DNA from: Zoogloea sp041914405
GTDB taxonomy: Bacteria > Pseudomonadota > Gammaproteobacteria > Burkholderiales > Rhodocyclaceae
Direction: 5' to 3'
Length of the DNA stretch: 64,000 nucleotides
Assembly: GCF_041914405.1 (NCBI RefSeq)
Contig: NZ_JAYSDK010000025.1
Span: 14,972 to 78,971, forward strand
Part shown: piece by piece, positions 16,094 to 23,083 of the stretch
Layout: every line of letters starts with the position of its first letter
Numbering within the stretch: the stretch's first letter is position 1
Program-made: the position numbers and the translations under genes
The notes under the pieces: generated by a model
What the model saw: the letters and a program-made list of their open reading frames with translations, nothing else
What the model was told of the DNA's origin: nothing
Databases searched by the model: none

Positions 16094-18370
16094 CTATACC
16101 GTAGCTTCCGCCATTTCCTCGAACACGAGTTTCACCTTGCCATCTGCGTCCAGGTCGATGGTGACCGTGCCGCCGTTGGCCAGACGGCCGAACAGCAGCT
16201 CGTCGGCCAGTGCCGAGCGGATGGTGTCCTGAATCAGGCGGGCCATCGGGCGGGCGCCCATCAGTGGATCGAAACCCTTCTCGCCGAGCCAGTCGCGCAG
16301 CTTGTCGGTAAAGTGGGCTTCGACCTTCTTCTCGTGCAGCTGAGCTTCCAGCTGCATCAGGAACTTCTCGACCACGCGGGTGATGATGTCGTGGTCCAGG
16401 TTCTTGAAGGAGATGATCGCGTCAAGGCGGTTGCGGAACTCCGGCGTGAACAGGCGCTTGATGTCGGACATCTCGTCACCCTGCTCGCGCTTCGCAGAGA
16501 AGCCGATGACTGCCTTTTGCATGGTTTCTGCGCCGGCATTGGTGGTCATGATGATGATGGTGTTGCGGAAGTCCGCCTGGCGCCCGTTGTTGTCGGTCAG
16601 GGTGCCGTGGTCCATCACCTGCAGCAGGATGTTGTAGATGTCCGGGTGGGCCTTTTCGATCTCGTCGAGAAGCAGCACGCAATGCGGCTTCTTGGTGACC
16701 TGCTCGGTAAGCAGGCCGCCCTGGTCGAAGCCGACGTAGCCCGGCGGGGCGCCGATCAGGCGGGACACCGCATGGCGCTCCATATACTCGGACATGTCGA
16801 AGCGCACCAGCTCGATGCCCAGCGTGTAGGCGAGCTGGCGGGCGACTTCGGTCTTGCCGACGCCAGTCGGGCCGCTGAACAGGAAGGACCCGATCGGCTT
16901 TTGCGGATTGCCGAGGCCTGAACGGGACATCTTGATGGCCTTGCCGAGAGCCTCGATGGCTGCATCCTGGCCGAACACGACGTTCTTCAGGTCCCGTTCG
17001 AGCGTCTTCAGTGAGGCGCGGTCGTCGTTGGAGACGCTGCGTGGCGGGATACGGGCGATCTTGGCGACGATCTCCTCGATCTCGGCCTTGCCGATGAGTT
17101 TCTTTTGGCGCGACTTTGGCAGGATGCGCTGGGCGGCACCGGCTTCGTCGATGACGTCGATGGCTTTGTCGGGCAGGTGACGGTCATTGATGTAGCGTGC
17201 CGACAGCTCTGCCGCACTGGACAGCGCCGAGGCGGAGTACTTGATGCCGTGGTGCTGCTCGAAGCGCGACTTGAGGCCCTTGAGGATCTCGACGGTTTCC
17301 GGCACCGATGGCTCGACGACGTCCACCTTCTGGAAGCGCCGCGACAGCGCATGATCCTTTTCGAAGATCTGGCGGAACTCGGTGTAGGTGGTGGCACCGA
17401 TGCACTTGAGTTGCCCGGACGAGAGGGCCGGCTTCAGCAGGTTCGATGCATCTAGGGTGCCACCCGAAGCCGCGCCGGCGCCGATCAGCGTATGGATCTC
17501 GTCGATGAAGAGGATCGCATTCGGGTGTTCGACCAGTTGCTTCAATACAGCCTTCAGGCGCTGCTCGAAATCGCCGCGGTACTTGGTGCCGGCAAGCAGG
17601 GCGCCCATGTCTAGGGCGTAGACCTGGGCGTCGGCCAGGATGTCCGGGATGCGCCCTTCGACGATGCGGCGTGCGAGGCCTTCGGCGATCGCGGTCTTAC
17701 CGACACCGGCTTCTCCGACCAGCAGCGGGTTGTTCTTGCGGCGGCGACACAGGGTCTGGATGACGCGTTCGACTTCCTTCTCGCGGCCGATCAGCGGGTC
17801 GATCTTGCCGAGCAAGGCCTGCTGATTGAGGTTCTGCGTGTAGTTGTCGAGGGCGCCGCCGGGGCTTGCGCCTTCCTGTTCCTGCTCGCCCTGTTCGGAG
17901 TCACCCGACGGACGCGACGGGTTGGCACCCTGCTGCGGCGTCTTGGTGATGCCATGGGAAATGAAATTCACCACATCCAGGCGGGAGATGTTCTGCCGCT
18001 GGAGGAAGTACACGGCGTGGGAGTCCTTCTCGCCGAAGATCGCCACCAGCACGTTGGCGCCGGTGACTTCCTTCTTGCCGGACGACTGCACGTGAAGGAT
18101 GGCCCGCTGGATGACCCGCTGGAAGCCGAGGGTCGGCTGGGTGTCGATGTCCTCGGTGCCTTCCACTTTCGGCGTGTGCTCATTGACGAAGTTCGTCAGT
18201 TCCTTGCGCAGCTCGTCGGTCTTGGCGGCGCAGGCGCGCAGCACCTCAGCAGCGGAAGGGTTGTCGAGGAGCGCAAGCAGGAGGTGCTCCACGGTGATGA
18301 ACTCATGGCGCTTCTGCCGGGCTTCGACAAAGGCCATGTGCAGACTGACTTCAAGCTCTTGCGCGATCAT
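16094..18370 (-). CDS. clpA: ATP-dependent Clp protease ATP-binding subunit ClpA
   Basis: A 758-residue AAA+ unfoldase, exactly the length of E. coli ClpA. It has an N-terminal Clp repeat domain (1-145, ClpS-binding), a first AAA+ module with Walker A GEAGVGKTA, and a second with GPTGVGKTE, plus the ClpP-docking IGF-type loop (AVIGFSAKRE). It feeds N-degron and other substrates to ClpP. The ATG at 18370 has GGAGG upstream; upstream in-frame ATGs would overlap clpS. It starts 1 bp after the clpS stop. Confidence 0.98.
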   Translation of the reverse strand: MIAQELEVSLHMAFVEARQKRHEFITVEHLLLALLDNPSAAEVLRACAAKTDELRKELTNFVNEHTPKVEGTEDIDTQPTLGFQRVIQRAILHVQSSGKKEVTGANVLVAIFGEKDSHAVYFLQRQNISRLDVVNFISHGITKTPQQGANPSRPSGDSEQGEQEQEGASPGGALDNYTQNLNQQALLGKIDPLIGREKEVERVIQTLCRRRKNNPLLVGEAGVGKTAIAEGLARRIVEGRIPDILADAQVYALDMGALLAGTKYRGDFEQRLKAVLKQLVEHPNAILFIDEIHTLIGAGAASGGTLDASNLLKPALSSGQLKCIGATTYTEFRQIFEKDHALSRRFQKVDVVEPSVPETVEILKGLKSRFEQHHGIKYSASALSSAAELSARYINDRHLPDKAIDVIDEAGAAQRILPKSRQKKLIGKAEIEEIVAKIARIPPRSVSNDDRASLKTLERDLKNVVFGQDAAIEALGKAIKMSRSGLGNPQKPIGSFLFSGPTGVGKTEVARQLAYTLGIELVRFDMSEYMERHAVSRLIGAPPGYVGFDQGGLLTEQVTKKPHCVLLLDEIEKAHPDIYNILLQVMDHGTLTDNNGRQADFRNTIIIMTTNAGAETMQKAVIGFSAKREQGDEMSDIKRLFTPEFRNRLDAIISFKNLDHDIITRVVEKFLMQLEAQLHEKKVEAHFTDKLRDWLGEKGFDPLMGARPMARLIQDTIRSALADELLFGRLANGGTVTIDLDADGKVKLVFEEMAEATV

Positions 18371-18371
18371 T

Positions 18372-18680
18372 TCAGTTTTCCTCCATGACGCAAGCCAAGG
18401 GATGCTGGTTCTGGCGTGCGTACGCGATGACCTGCTCGACCTTGGTGGCTGCGATGTCCCGCGGGAAGACTCCGCATACACCAACGCCCTCTCTGTGCAC
18501 TTTGAGCATGATCCGCGTGGCTTGTTCGCGGTCCATCCCAAAGAATTTCTGAATCACGGTCACCACGAAATCCATCGGGGTGAAATCGTCGTTAAGGAGC
18601 ATGACTTTGAACAGCGGTGGCGGCTTGACCCGCGTGACCTCTGTATCAAGGACCGACTCTTCCTGCTTTTTGATGACCAT
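18372..18680 (-). CDS. clpS: ATP-dependent Clp protease adaptor ClpS
   Basis: A small N-degron adaptor delivering substrates with destabilising N-termini to ClpA. The core LFKVMLLNDDFTPMDFVV contains the NDD motif of the substrate pocket, and the C-terminal HREGVGVCGVFPRDIAATKV is family-typical. Start at ATG 18680 gives 102 residues, comparable with other betaproteobacterial ClpS; ATGs at 18689 and 18722 are also in frame and no ribosome site clearly decides. Confidence 0.95.
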   Translation of the reverse strand: MVIKKQEESVLDTEVTRVKPPPLFKVMLLNDDFTPMDFVVTVIQKFFGMDREQATRIMLKVHREGVGVCGVFPRDIAATKVEQVIAYARQNQHPLACVMEEN

Positions 18681-19068
18681 GCGAACCATTCTAAACAACC
18701 CCGATGATTGTGCAAGAGCCACCCTGCACGCTCATCCAGGGAACCTGGGGCAGCGCATCGGCCGTTTCGTGGTGCGCTGCAAGAGGGAATTAAGTCACGA
18801 AAAAAACAGGGTTTTATTCCTGGGTGGGATTAAACGTGACAAATAAGGCCCGCTCGAATGCTGTATTGCAACAACCGTGCCGGTTCATAAATGCGTTGAC
18901 GACGTCAATCAAGTCACGTAAAAGCAAAACTGTGTTCGCGCCAAGTTTTAGGTGACGGGTTCGCGTCGCGCATATGAATATATGCCTTCGAAAGTTCTTG
19001 CTTGTCTTGGCTCGATTGCACGCTGGATGTCCGGAACGTATTACTGAAATCAAGAAGGAATTTGCAAT
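18681..19068. other. Divergent regulatory region clpS / cold-shock gene (no gene)
   Basis: No convincing coding sequence. It must contain the clpS promoter and the cold-shock leader. On the plus strand TTGACG (18896-18901) and TAAAAG (18919-18924) at 17 bp spacing would give a 5' leader of roughly 140 bases, typical for cspA-type genes. The octamer AAGTCACG recurs at 18792 and 18911, with its inverse CGTGAC at 18835. Confidence 0.4.
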
Positions 19069-19272
19069 ATGGCAACTGGTACTGTTAAGTGGTTCAACGA
19101 CGCCAAGGGTTTCGGCTTCATTACGCCGGATGACGGTAGCGAAGACTTGTTCGCCCACTTCTCCGCAATCAACATGAACGGCTTCAAGTCGCTGAAAGAG
19201 GGGGAGAAGGTCCAATTCGAAGTTACCCAGGGCCCGAAGGGCAAGCAAGCGTCGAACATCCAGCGCGCTTGA
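19069..19272 (+). CDS. cspA: Cold-shock protein (CspA family)
   Basis: A 67-residue single cold-shock domain. RNP1 is seen as KGFGFI (14-19) and RNP2 as DLFAHF (26-31). These OB-fold proteins bind single-stranded RNA/DNA and act as RNA chaperones. AAGGAA lies upstream at good spacing; a long leader and a strong terminator bracket it. Whether it is induced by cold or constitutive cannot be told from the sequence; the symbol denotes the family. Confidence 0.95.
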   Translation: MATGTVKWFNDAKGFGFITPDDGSEDLFAHFSAINMNGFKSLKEGEKVQFEVTQGPKGKQASNIQRA

Positions 19273-19317
19273 TGCTCCCGACCTGTTGGAGTTAATCGCT
19301 CCGACGTCGTGACCTGG

Positions 19318-19357
19318 ACCGCCGATGCGTGAAAGCGCATCGGCGGTTTCTTTTTTT
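19318..19357 (+). terminator. Terminator of the cold-shock gene
   Basis: A perfect 12 bp stem ACCGCCGATGCG/CGCATCGGCGGT with a short loop followed by a run of T. The remainder of the gap to 19588 shows no gene or strong signal. Confidence 0.92.
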
Positions 19358-19588
19358 GTGGCGCCTATTCTGGGGTTTTCGCAGGATGAATTGGCGTATG
19401 TCTAATTCGGGTTGAAATAGCCTCTCGTGGATATGCAGTCACCGATGAGTCCTTATTGGTAATTGCATGCTGTCGAGTGGTGCGCCAACGACAGGGTTTC
19501 GCACATTTTTGATGCGTATTGTACGAAAGGCGACAGCGGGGTGTGCGGTGGGTAAGGGGTAAGAAAGGGGCGCCGGAAAAACGGCAAC

Positions 19589-19616
19589 AAAAAACCCGCT
19601 CAAGAGCGGGTTTTTT
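19589..19616 (-). terminator. Terminator of rpmB-rpmG
   Basis: AAAAAACCCGCT-CAAG-AGCGGGTTTTTT: a compact stem with T run on the minus strand, 38 bp after the rpmG stop; symmetric, so it may also act rightwards. Confidence 0.88.
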
Positions 19617-19653
19617 GACTGTGCAACAAGCGGTAATCGCGTGCCGGAAGCAA

Positions 19654-19821
19654 TTACTTAAGTTTCACTTCCTTGTACGGCACGTGCTTGCGGGCAACAG
19701 GATCGTACTTGTTGAATTCCAGCTTGTTCGGGGTGGTGCGCTTGTTCTTGGACGTGGTGTAGAAGTGCCCGGTGCCAGCAGTGGACTCGAGCTTGATCTT
19801 TTCGCGGCCGCCTTTTGCCAT
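19654..19821 (-). CDS. rpmG: Ribosomal protein bL33
   Basis: A 55-residue protein beginning MAKGGREKIKLEST and ending VPYKEVKLK, the standard proteobacterial L33 of the 50S subunit. The zinc-binding Cys pairs of the C+ type are absent, so this is the zinc-independent (C-) form. AGGAG precedes the ATG. It follows rpmB by 27 bp, as in most proteobacteria. Confidence 0.96.
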   Translation of the reverse strand: MAKGGREKIKLESTAGTGHFYTTSKNKRTTPNKLEFNKYDPVARKHVPYKEVKLK

Positions 19822-19848
19822 TTCGATTTATCTCCTGGTTAAAAAGGC

Positions 19849-20085
19849 TTAGACCTTTTCGCCGCGAGCGCGCAGCTCGGCGACGACGGCGTCGATGCCC
19901 TTCTTGTCAATCGTGCGCAGGGCTGCGTTGGATACGCGCAGGCGCACCCAGCGGTTTTCAGCCTCGCTCCAGAACTTGCGGTTTTGCAGGTTCGGCAGGA
20001 AGCGGCGCTTGGTCTTGTTGTTCGCGTGGGAAACGTTGTTGCCCACCATCGGTGCTTTTCCGGTCACTTGGCAAACGCGAGCCAT
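19849..20085 (-). CDS. rpmB: Ribosomal protein bL28
   Basis: A 78-residue 50S protein starting MARVCQVTGKAPMVGNNVSH, matching the normal L28 length and N-terminus. The ATG at 20085 is chosen over one 12 bp upstream because TTGGAG lies correctly spaced before it. First gene of the rpmB-rpmG pair, downstream of radC in the same direction (111 bp gap). Confidence 0.97.
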   Translation of the reverse strand: MARVCQVTGKAPMVGNNVSHANNKTKRRFLPNLQNRKFWSEAENRWVRLRVSNAALRTIDKKGIDAVVAELRARGEKV

Positions 20086-20196
20086 TTGTTGCTCCAAACT
20101 GGTTTGATTCGATAAGACCGTCGATTATAGACAACTATGTGTACTCAAATCAATACTTTGGTACCTTCGACGTGTCGATCTGCGCGCTCCGAGTGT

Positions 20197-20880
20197 TCAG
20201 CGTAACGCCAGCCCGCGTTCGGCGAAGGATAGCGGTGGGGCGTTGCCGGCGACGATGAAGTGGTCCAGCACCCGCACGTCGACAAGGGATAGGGCCTGGC
20301 TGAGACTGCGGGTCAGGGCCTGGTCGGCCGCGCTGGGCTCGCTGATGCCCGACGGATGATTGTGGGCCAGGATGACTGCAGCGGCATTGCGTTGGAGGAC
20401 CAGCTTGACGACTTCCCGGGGATAGACCGAAGTCTGTGTGAGCGTGCCGCGGAACAGCTCTTCGCATGCCATCACGCGGTTCTGGGCATCGAGGAGCAGG
20501 ATCATGAAGACTTCGTGGGGTAGTTGCCCGAGTTTAAGGCGCAGCCAGTCCCGCACAGCTGAGGGCGAATCGAGCACGTCACGTCTGGCCATTTCTTCGC
20601 CGAGGGCCCGCCGTGACAACTCAAGGACAGCCTGCAACTGTGCATATTTGGCTGGGCCCATGCCGGGAATGGCCGAGAAGGCGGTGGCGGAGGCGTTGCA
20701 CAGGGCCGACAGGCCGCCAAAGTGCTTAAGCAGGTCGCGGGCGAGATCGACCGCGCTCTTGCCGCGGATGCCGACGCGCAGGAACAGGGCCAGCAGTTCT
20801 GCGTCCGACAGGGCTGCCGCACCGTGCGCCAGCAGGCGCTCTCGCGGGCGTTCGTCGGCCGGCCAATCGGTGATCGCCAT
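20197..20880 (-). CDS. radC: RadC family protein (JAB/MPN domain)
   Basis: A 227-residue protein with an N-terminal helix-hairpin-helix region (IPGMGPAKYAQLQAV, about 70-84) and a C-terminal JAB-type metalloprotease-like domain. The metal motif is AHNHPSG with a downstream Asp (HxHP...D). RadC was once linked to DNA repair, but that role is doubtful and its substrate is unknown. It diverges from coaBC with a very short intergenic region, a common arrangement in proteobacteria. Confidence 0.92.
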   Translation of the reverse strand: MAITDWPADERPRERLLAHGAAALSDAELLALFLRVGIRGKSAVDLARDLLKHFGGLSALCNASATAFSAIPGMGPAKYAQLQAVLELSRRALGEEMARRDVLDSPSAVRDWLRLKLGQLPHEVFMILLLDAQNRVMACEELFRGTLTQTSVYPREVVKLVLQRNAAAVILAHNHPSGISEPSAADQALTRSLSQALSLVDVRVLDHFIVAGNAPPLSFAERGLALR

Positions 20881-20927
20881 GACGTGTACAATCCAATCTT
20901 TCGTAGGTGACAGATAATACCATTGGC

Positions 20928-22118
20928 ATGATCGAGCTGAAGGGCAGGAAATTGGTGCTGGGCGTGACCGGCGGCGTGGCAGCGTATAAGGCGGCCGAGC
21001 TAGTGCGCTTGCTTGGCAAGGCCGGAGCCGATGTGCATGTCGTATTGACCGAAGGCGGGGCGCGTTTCGTCACCGCGGTGACTTTCCAGGCCTTGTCCGG
21101 CAATCCGGTGTGGTCCGACCTGTGGGATCCGCGGATGGATAACAACATGGCCCATATCGACCTGACCCGGGACGCGGATGCCATCCTTGTGGCGCCGGCG
21201 ACCGCCGATGTCATGGCCAAGTTGGTCCATGGCCTGGCCGATGATCTGTTGACGACTCTTTGTTTGGCCCGGGAGTGCCCGTTGTTGGTGGCGCCGGCAA
21301 TGAACCGCCAGATGTGGGAGAACCCGGCAACCCGGCGCAATGTCGCGCAATTGGCGGCTGATGGTGTTGCCTTACTGGGGCCCGGCGCCGGCGAACAGGC
21401 CTGCGGCGAAGTGGGGCTGGGACGCATGCTGGAGCCGGAAGAGTTGTGCGAGGCGGTAATTGCCTTCTTCCAGCCCAAGCTGCTGGCCGGGCGGCGTATC
21501 GTGATGACGGCGGGGCCGACCTTCGAAGCCATTGATCCGGTGCGTGGCATCACCAATTCCAGTTCCGGCAAGATGGCCTATGGACTGGCCAGGGCCTGCG
21601 CGCAGGCCGGTGCCGAGGTCACGCTGGTCAGCGGTCCGGTCGCGCTGGCGGTTCCCGCCGGAGTGAAAAGGGTTGGCGTGCGCAGTGCGCTGGAGATGCG
21701 CGATGCGGTTTTCGAGGTGCTGCCCGGTGCGGACGTCTTCATTGGCGTCGCGGCAGTGGCGGACTACCGGCCGGCGACGTCGGCCGAGCACAAGATCAAG
21801 AAATCCGGCGCGGAGCTGAGTCTCACGCTGACACCGAATCCGGACATCCTCGCCGAAGTGGCGTCGCTGCCCCAGGCTCCGTTCTGCGTAGGCTTCGCGG
21901 CGGAGAGCCGGGATCTGGACACCTACGCCGAAGGCAAGCGCAAGGCCAAGAAATTGCCGTTGATCGTCGGCAACCTGGTGCAGGATGGTCTGGGTGGGGA
22001 CGACAACCAGGTCGTGCTCTTCGACGAACAGGGGCGTCACCCTTTGCCGAAGGCGCCAAAGCCCGAGGTGGCGCGCGCCATCGTGGCCCATCTGGCGGCG
22101 CTGCTGCCGGCATCCTGA
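20928..22118 (+). CDS. coaBC: Bifunctional phosphopantothenoylcysteine decarboxylase / phosphopantothenate-cysteine ligase
   Basis: A protein of about 396 residues in coenzyme A synthesis. The N-terminal FMN-dependent CoaC half begins MIELKGRKLVLGVTGGVAAYK and has the PAMNRQMWENPA substrate clamp near residue 125. The C-terminal CoaB half starts near 190 (VMTAGPTFEAIDPVRGITN) and includes the SSSGKMAYGLA loop. ATG 20928 is preferred because it begins the conserved domain; a GTG at 20907 would add seven residues. No clear ribosome site is present, and GATAAT at 20912 sits just upstream, so the message may have a very short leader. Confidence 0.95.
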   Translation: MIELKGRKLVLGVTGGVAAYKAAELVRLLGKAGADVHVVLTEGGARFVTAVTFQALSGNPVWSDLWDPRMDNNMAHIDLTRDADAILVAPATADVMAKLVHGLADDLLTTLCLARECPLLVAPAMNRQMWENPATRRNVAQLAADGVALLGPGAGEQACGEVGLGRMLEPEELCEAVIAFFQPKLLAGRRIVMTAGPTFEAIDPVRGITNSSSGKMAYGLARACAQAGAEVTLVSGPVALAVPAGVKRVGVRSALEMRDAVFEVLPGADVFIGVAAVADYRPATSAEHKIKKSGAELSLTLTPNPDILAEVASLPQAPFCVGFAAESRDLDTYAEGKRKAKKLPLIVGNLVQDGLGGDDNQVVLFDEQGRHPLPKAPKPEVARAIVAHLAALLPAS

Positions 22119-22155
22119 TCTCTTCCGAACCACTGACGACTCGCGAGGCGACGCT

Positions 22156-22605
22156 ATGCACCGTATCGACATCCGTATTCTCGACGAACGCCTGAAGGCA
22201 CAACCACCGGCTTACGCCACAAGCGGTTCGGCTGGACTCGACCTGCGCGCCTGTCTGGATGCGCCGGTGGTGCTGACACCTGGCCATACCACGCTGATCC
22301 CGACGGGCATTGCCATCCACCTGGCCGATCCGGGGCTGGCAGCGATGATCCTGCCGCGCTCTGGCCTGGGGCACAAGCATGGCATCGTATTGGGTAACCT
22401 GGTCGGGCTGATTGATTCCGATTATCAGGGCCAGATCTTCGTGTCGGCATGGAACCGCAGCCACGACAGCTTCACGATCCAGCCGATGGAGCGCATCGCG
22501 CAATTGGTGATCGTGCCGGTCCTGCAGGTCGCTTTCAACGTGGTGGATAACTTCGAGGAGAGCGACCGCGGCGCGGGTGGTTTCGGCAGCACGGGCAAGC
22601 ACTGA
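22156..22605 (+). CDS. dut: Deoxyuridine 5'-triphosphate nucleotidohydrolase (dUTPase)
   Basis: A 149-residue trimeric dUTPase converting dUTP to dUMP, limiting uracil in DNA and feeding dTMP synthesis. Conserved motifs are visible: SAGLDLRA (motif 1, about 24-31), PRSGLGHKHGI (motif 2), GLIDSDYQGQI with catalytic Asp (motif 3), ERIAQLV (motif 4) and the C-terminal GRGAGGFGSTG-like P-loop seen as RGAGGFGSTG. The ATG at 22156 has GAGG upstream and lies 37 bp after coaBC, an old and widespread linkage. Confidence 0.97.
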   Translation: MHRIDIRILDERLKAQPPAYATSGSAGLDLRACLDAPVVLTPGHTTLIPTGIAIHLADPGLAAMILPRSGLGHKHGIVLGNLVGLIDSDYQGQIFVSAWNRSHDSFTIQPMERIAQLVIVPVLQVAFNVVDNFEESDRGAGGFGSTGKH

Positions 22606-23033
22606 TGCGCCACGCGGGGATTCCGACCGGCGTGCATGTGTTGCTGGAGGACGGCGAGGCTGTGCTGCTGATGCGGCGTGCCGGGACCGGTTTCTTCGAC
22701 GGTCTTTACAGCCTGCCGGGCGGACACGTGGAGGACGGAGAGTCCGTGCGGGAGACGGCTGTCCGGGAAATGCGCGAGGAGCTTGGCATCGAGCTTGCCG
22801 TGGCGGACCTCGAAATCGTCGGCGTGGTGCATCGGCTTTCGGATACGAACCGGATCGATTTTTTTATGCGTGCCCGTCGCTGGTCGGGGACGCCGCACAT
22901 CGCGGAGCCGGACAAGTGCGATGATCTGCGCTGGTTTGAACGTGGCACCTTGCCGGCCATGACCGTGCCCTATGTGCGAGATGCCCTGCTGGCCGGCGCG
23001 GGGCCGTGGATTCGCGAATTCGGTTGGTCGTGA
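22605..23033 (+). CDS. Nudix hydrolase
   Basis: A 142-residue Nudix protein. The Nudix box runs from GGHVEDGE to REELG (about 39-60) and keeps all metal-binding glutamates. Such enzymes cleave nucleoside diphosphates linked to another group; the substrate is unknown (MutT-like sanitation is plausible but only an inference). Its ATG overlaps the dut stop by one base (TGATG), so the two are coupled; together they may form a nucleotide-cleaning pair. Confidence 0.92.
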   Translation: MRHAGIPTGVHVLLEDGEAVLLMRRAGTGFFDGLYSLPGGHVEDGESVRETAVREMREELGIELAVADLEIVGVVHRLSDTNRIDFFMRARRWSGTPHIAEPDKCDDLRWFERGTLPAMTVPYVRDALLAGAGPWIREFGWS

Positions 23034-23034
23034 C

Positions 23035-23070
23035 CTTGCTTGCCGGCTCCTGGGGAGTCCGGCAAGCAAG
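23035..23070. terminator. Stem-loop between the Nudix and oligomer hydrolase genes
   Basis: A perfect 12 bp inverted repeat CTTGCTTGCCGG/CCGGCAAGCAAG around a 12-base loop, positioned between convergent genes. There is no T run, so its strength as a terminator is uncertain. Confidence 0.5.
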
Positions 23071-23083
23071 GGCGGACGACAGT

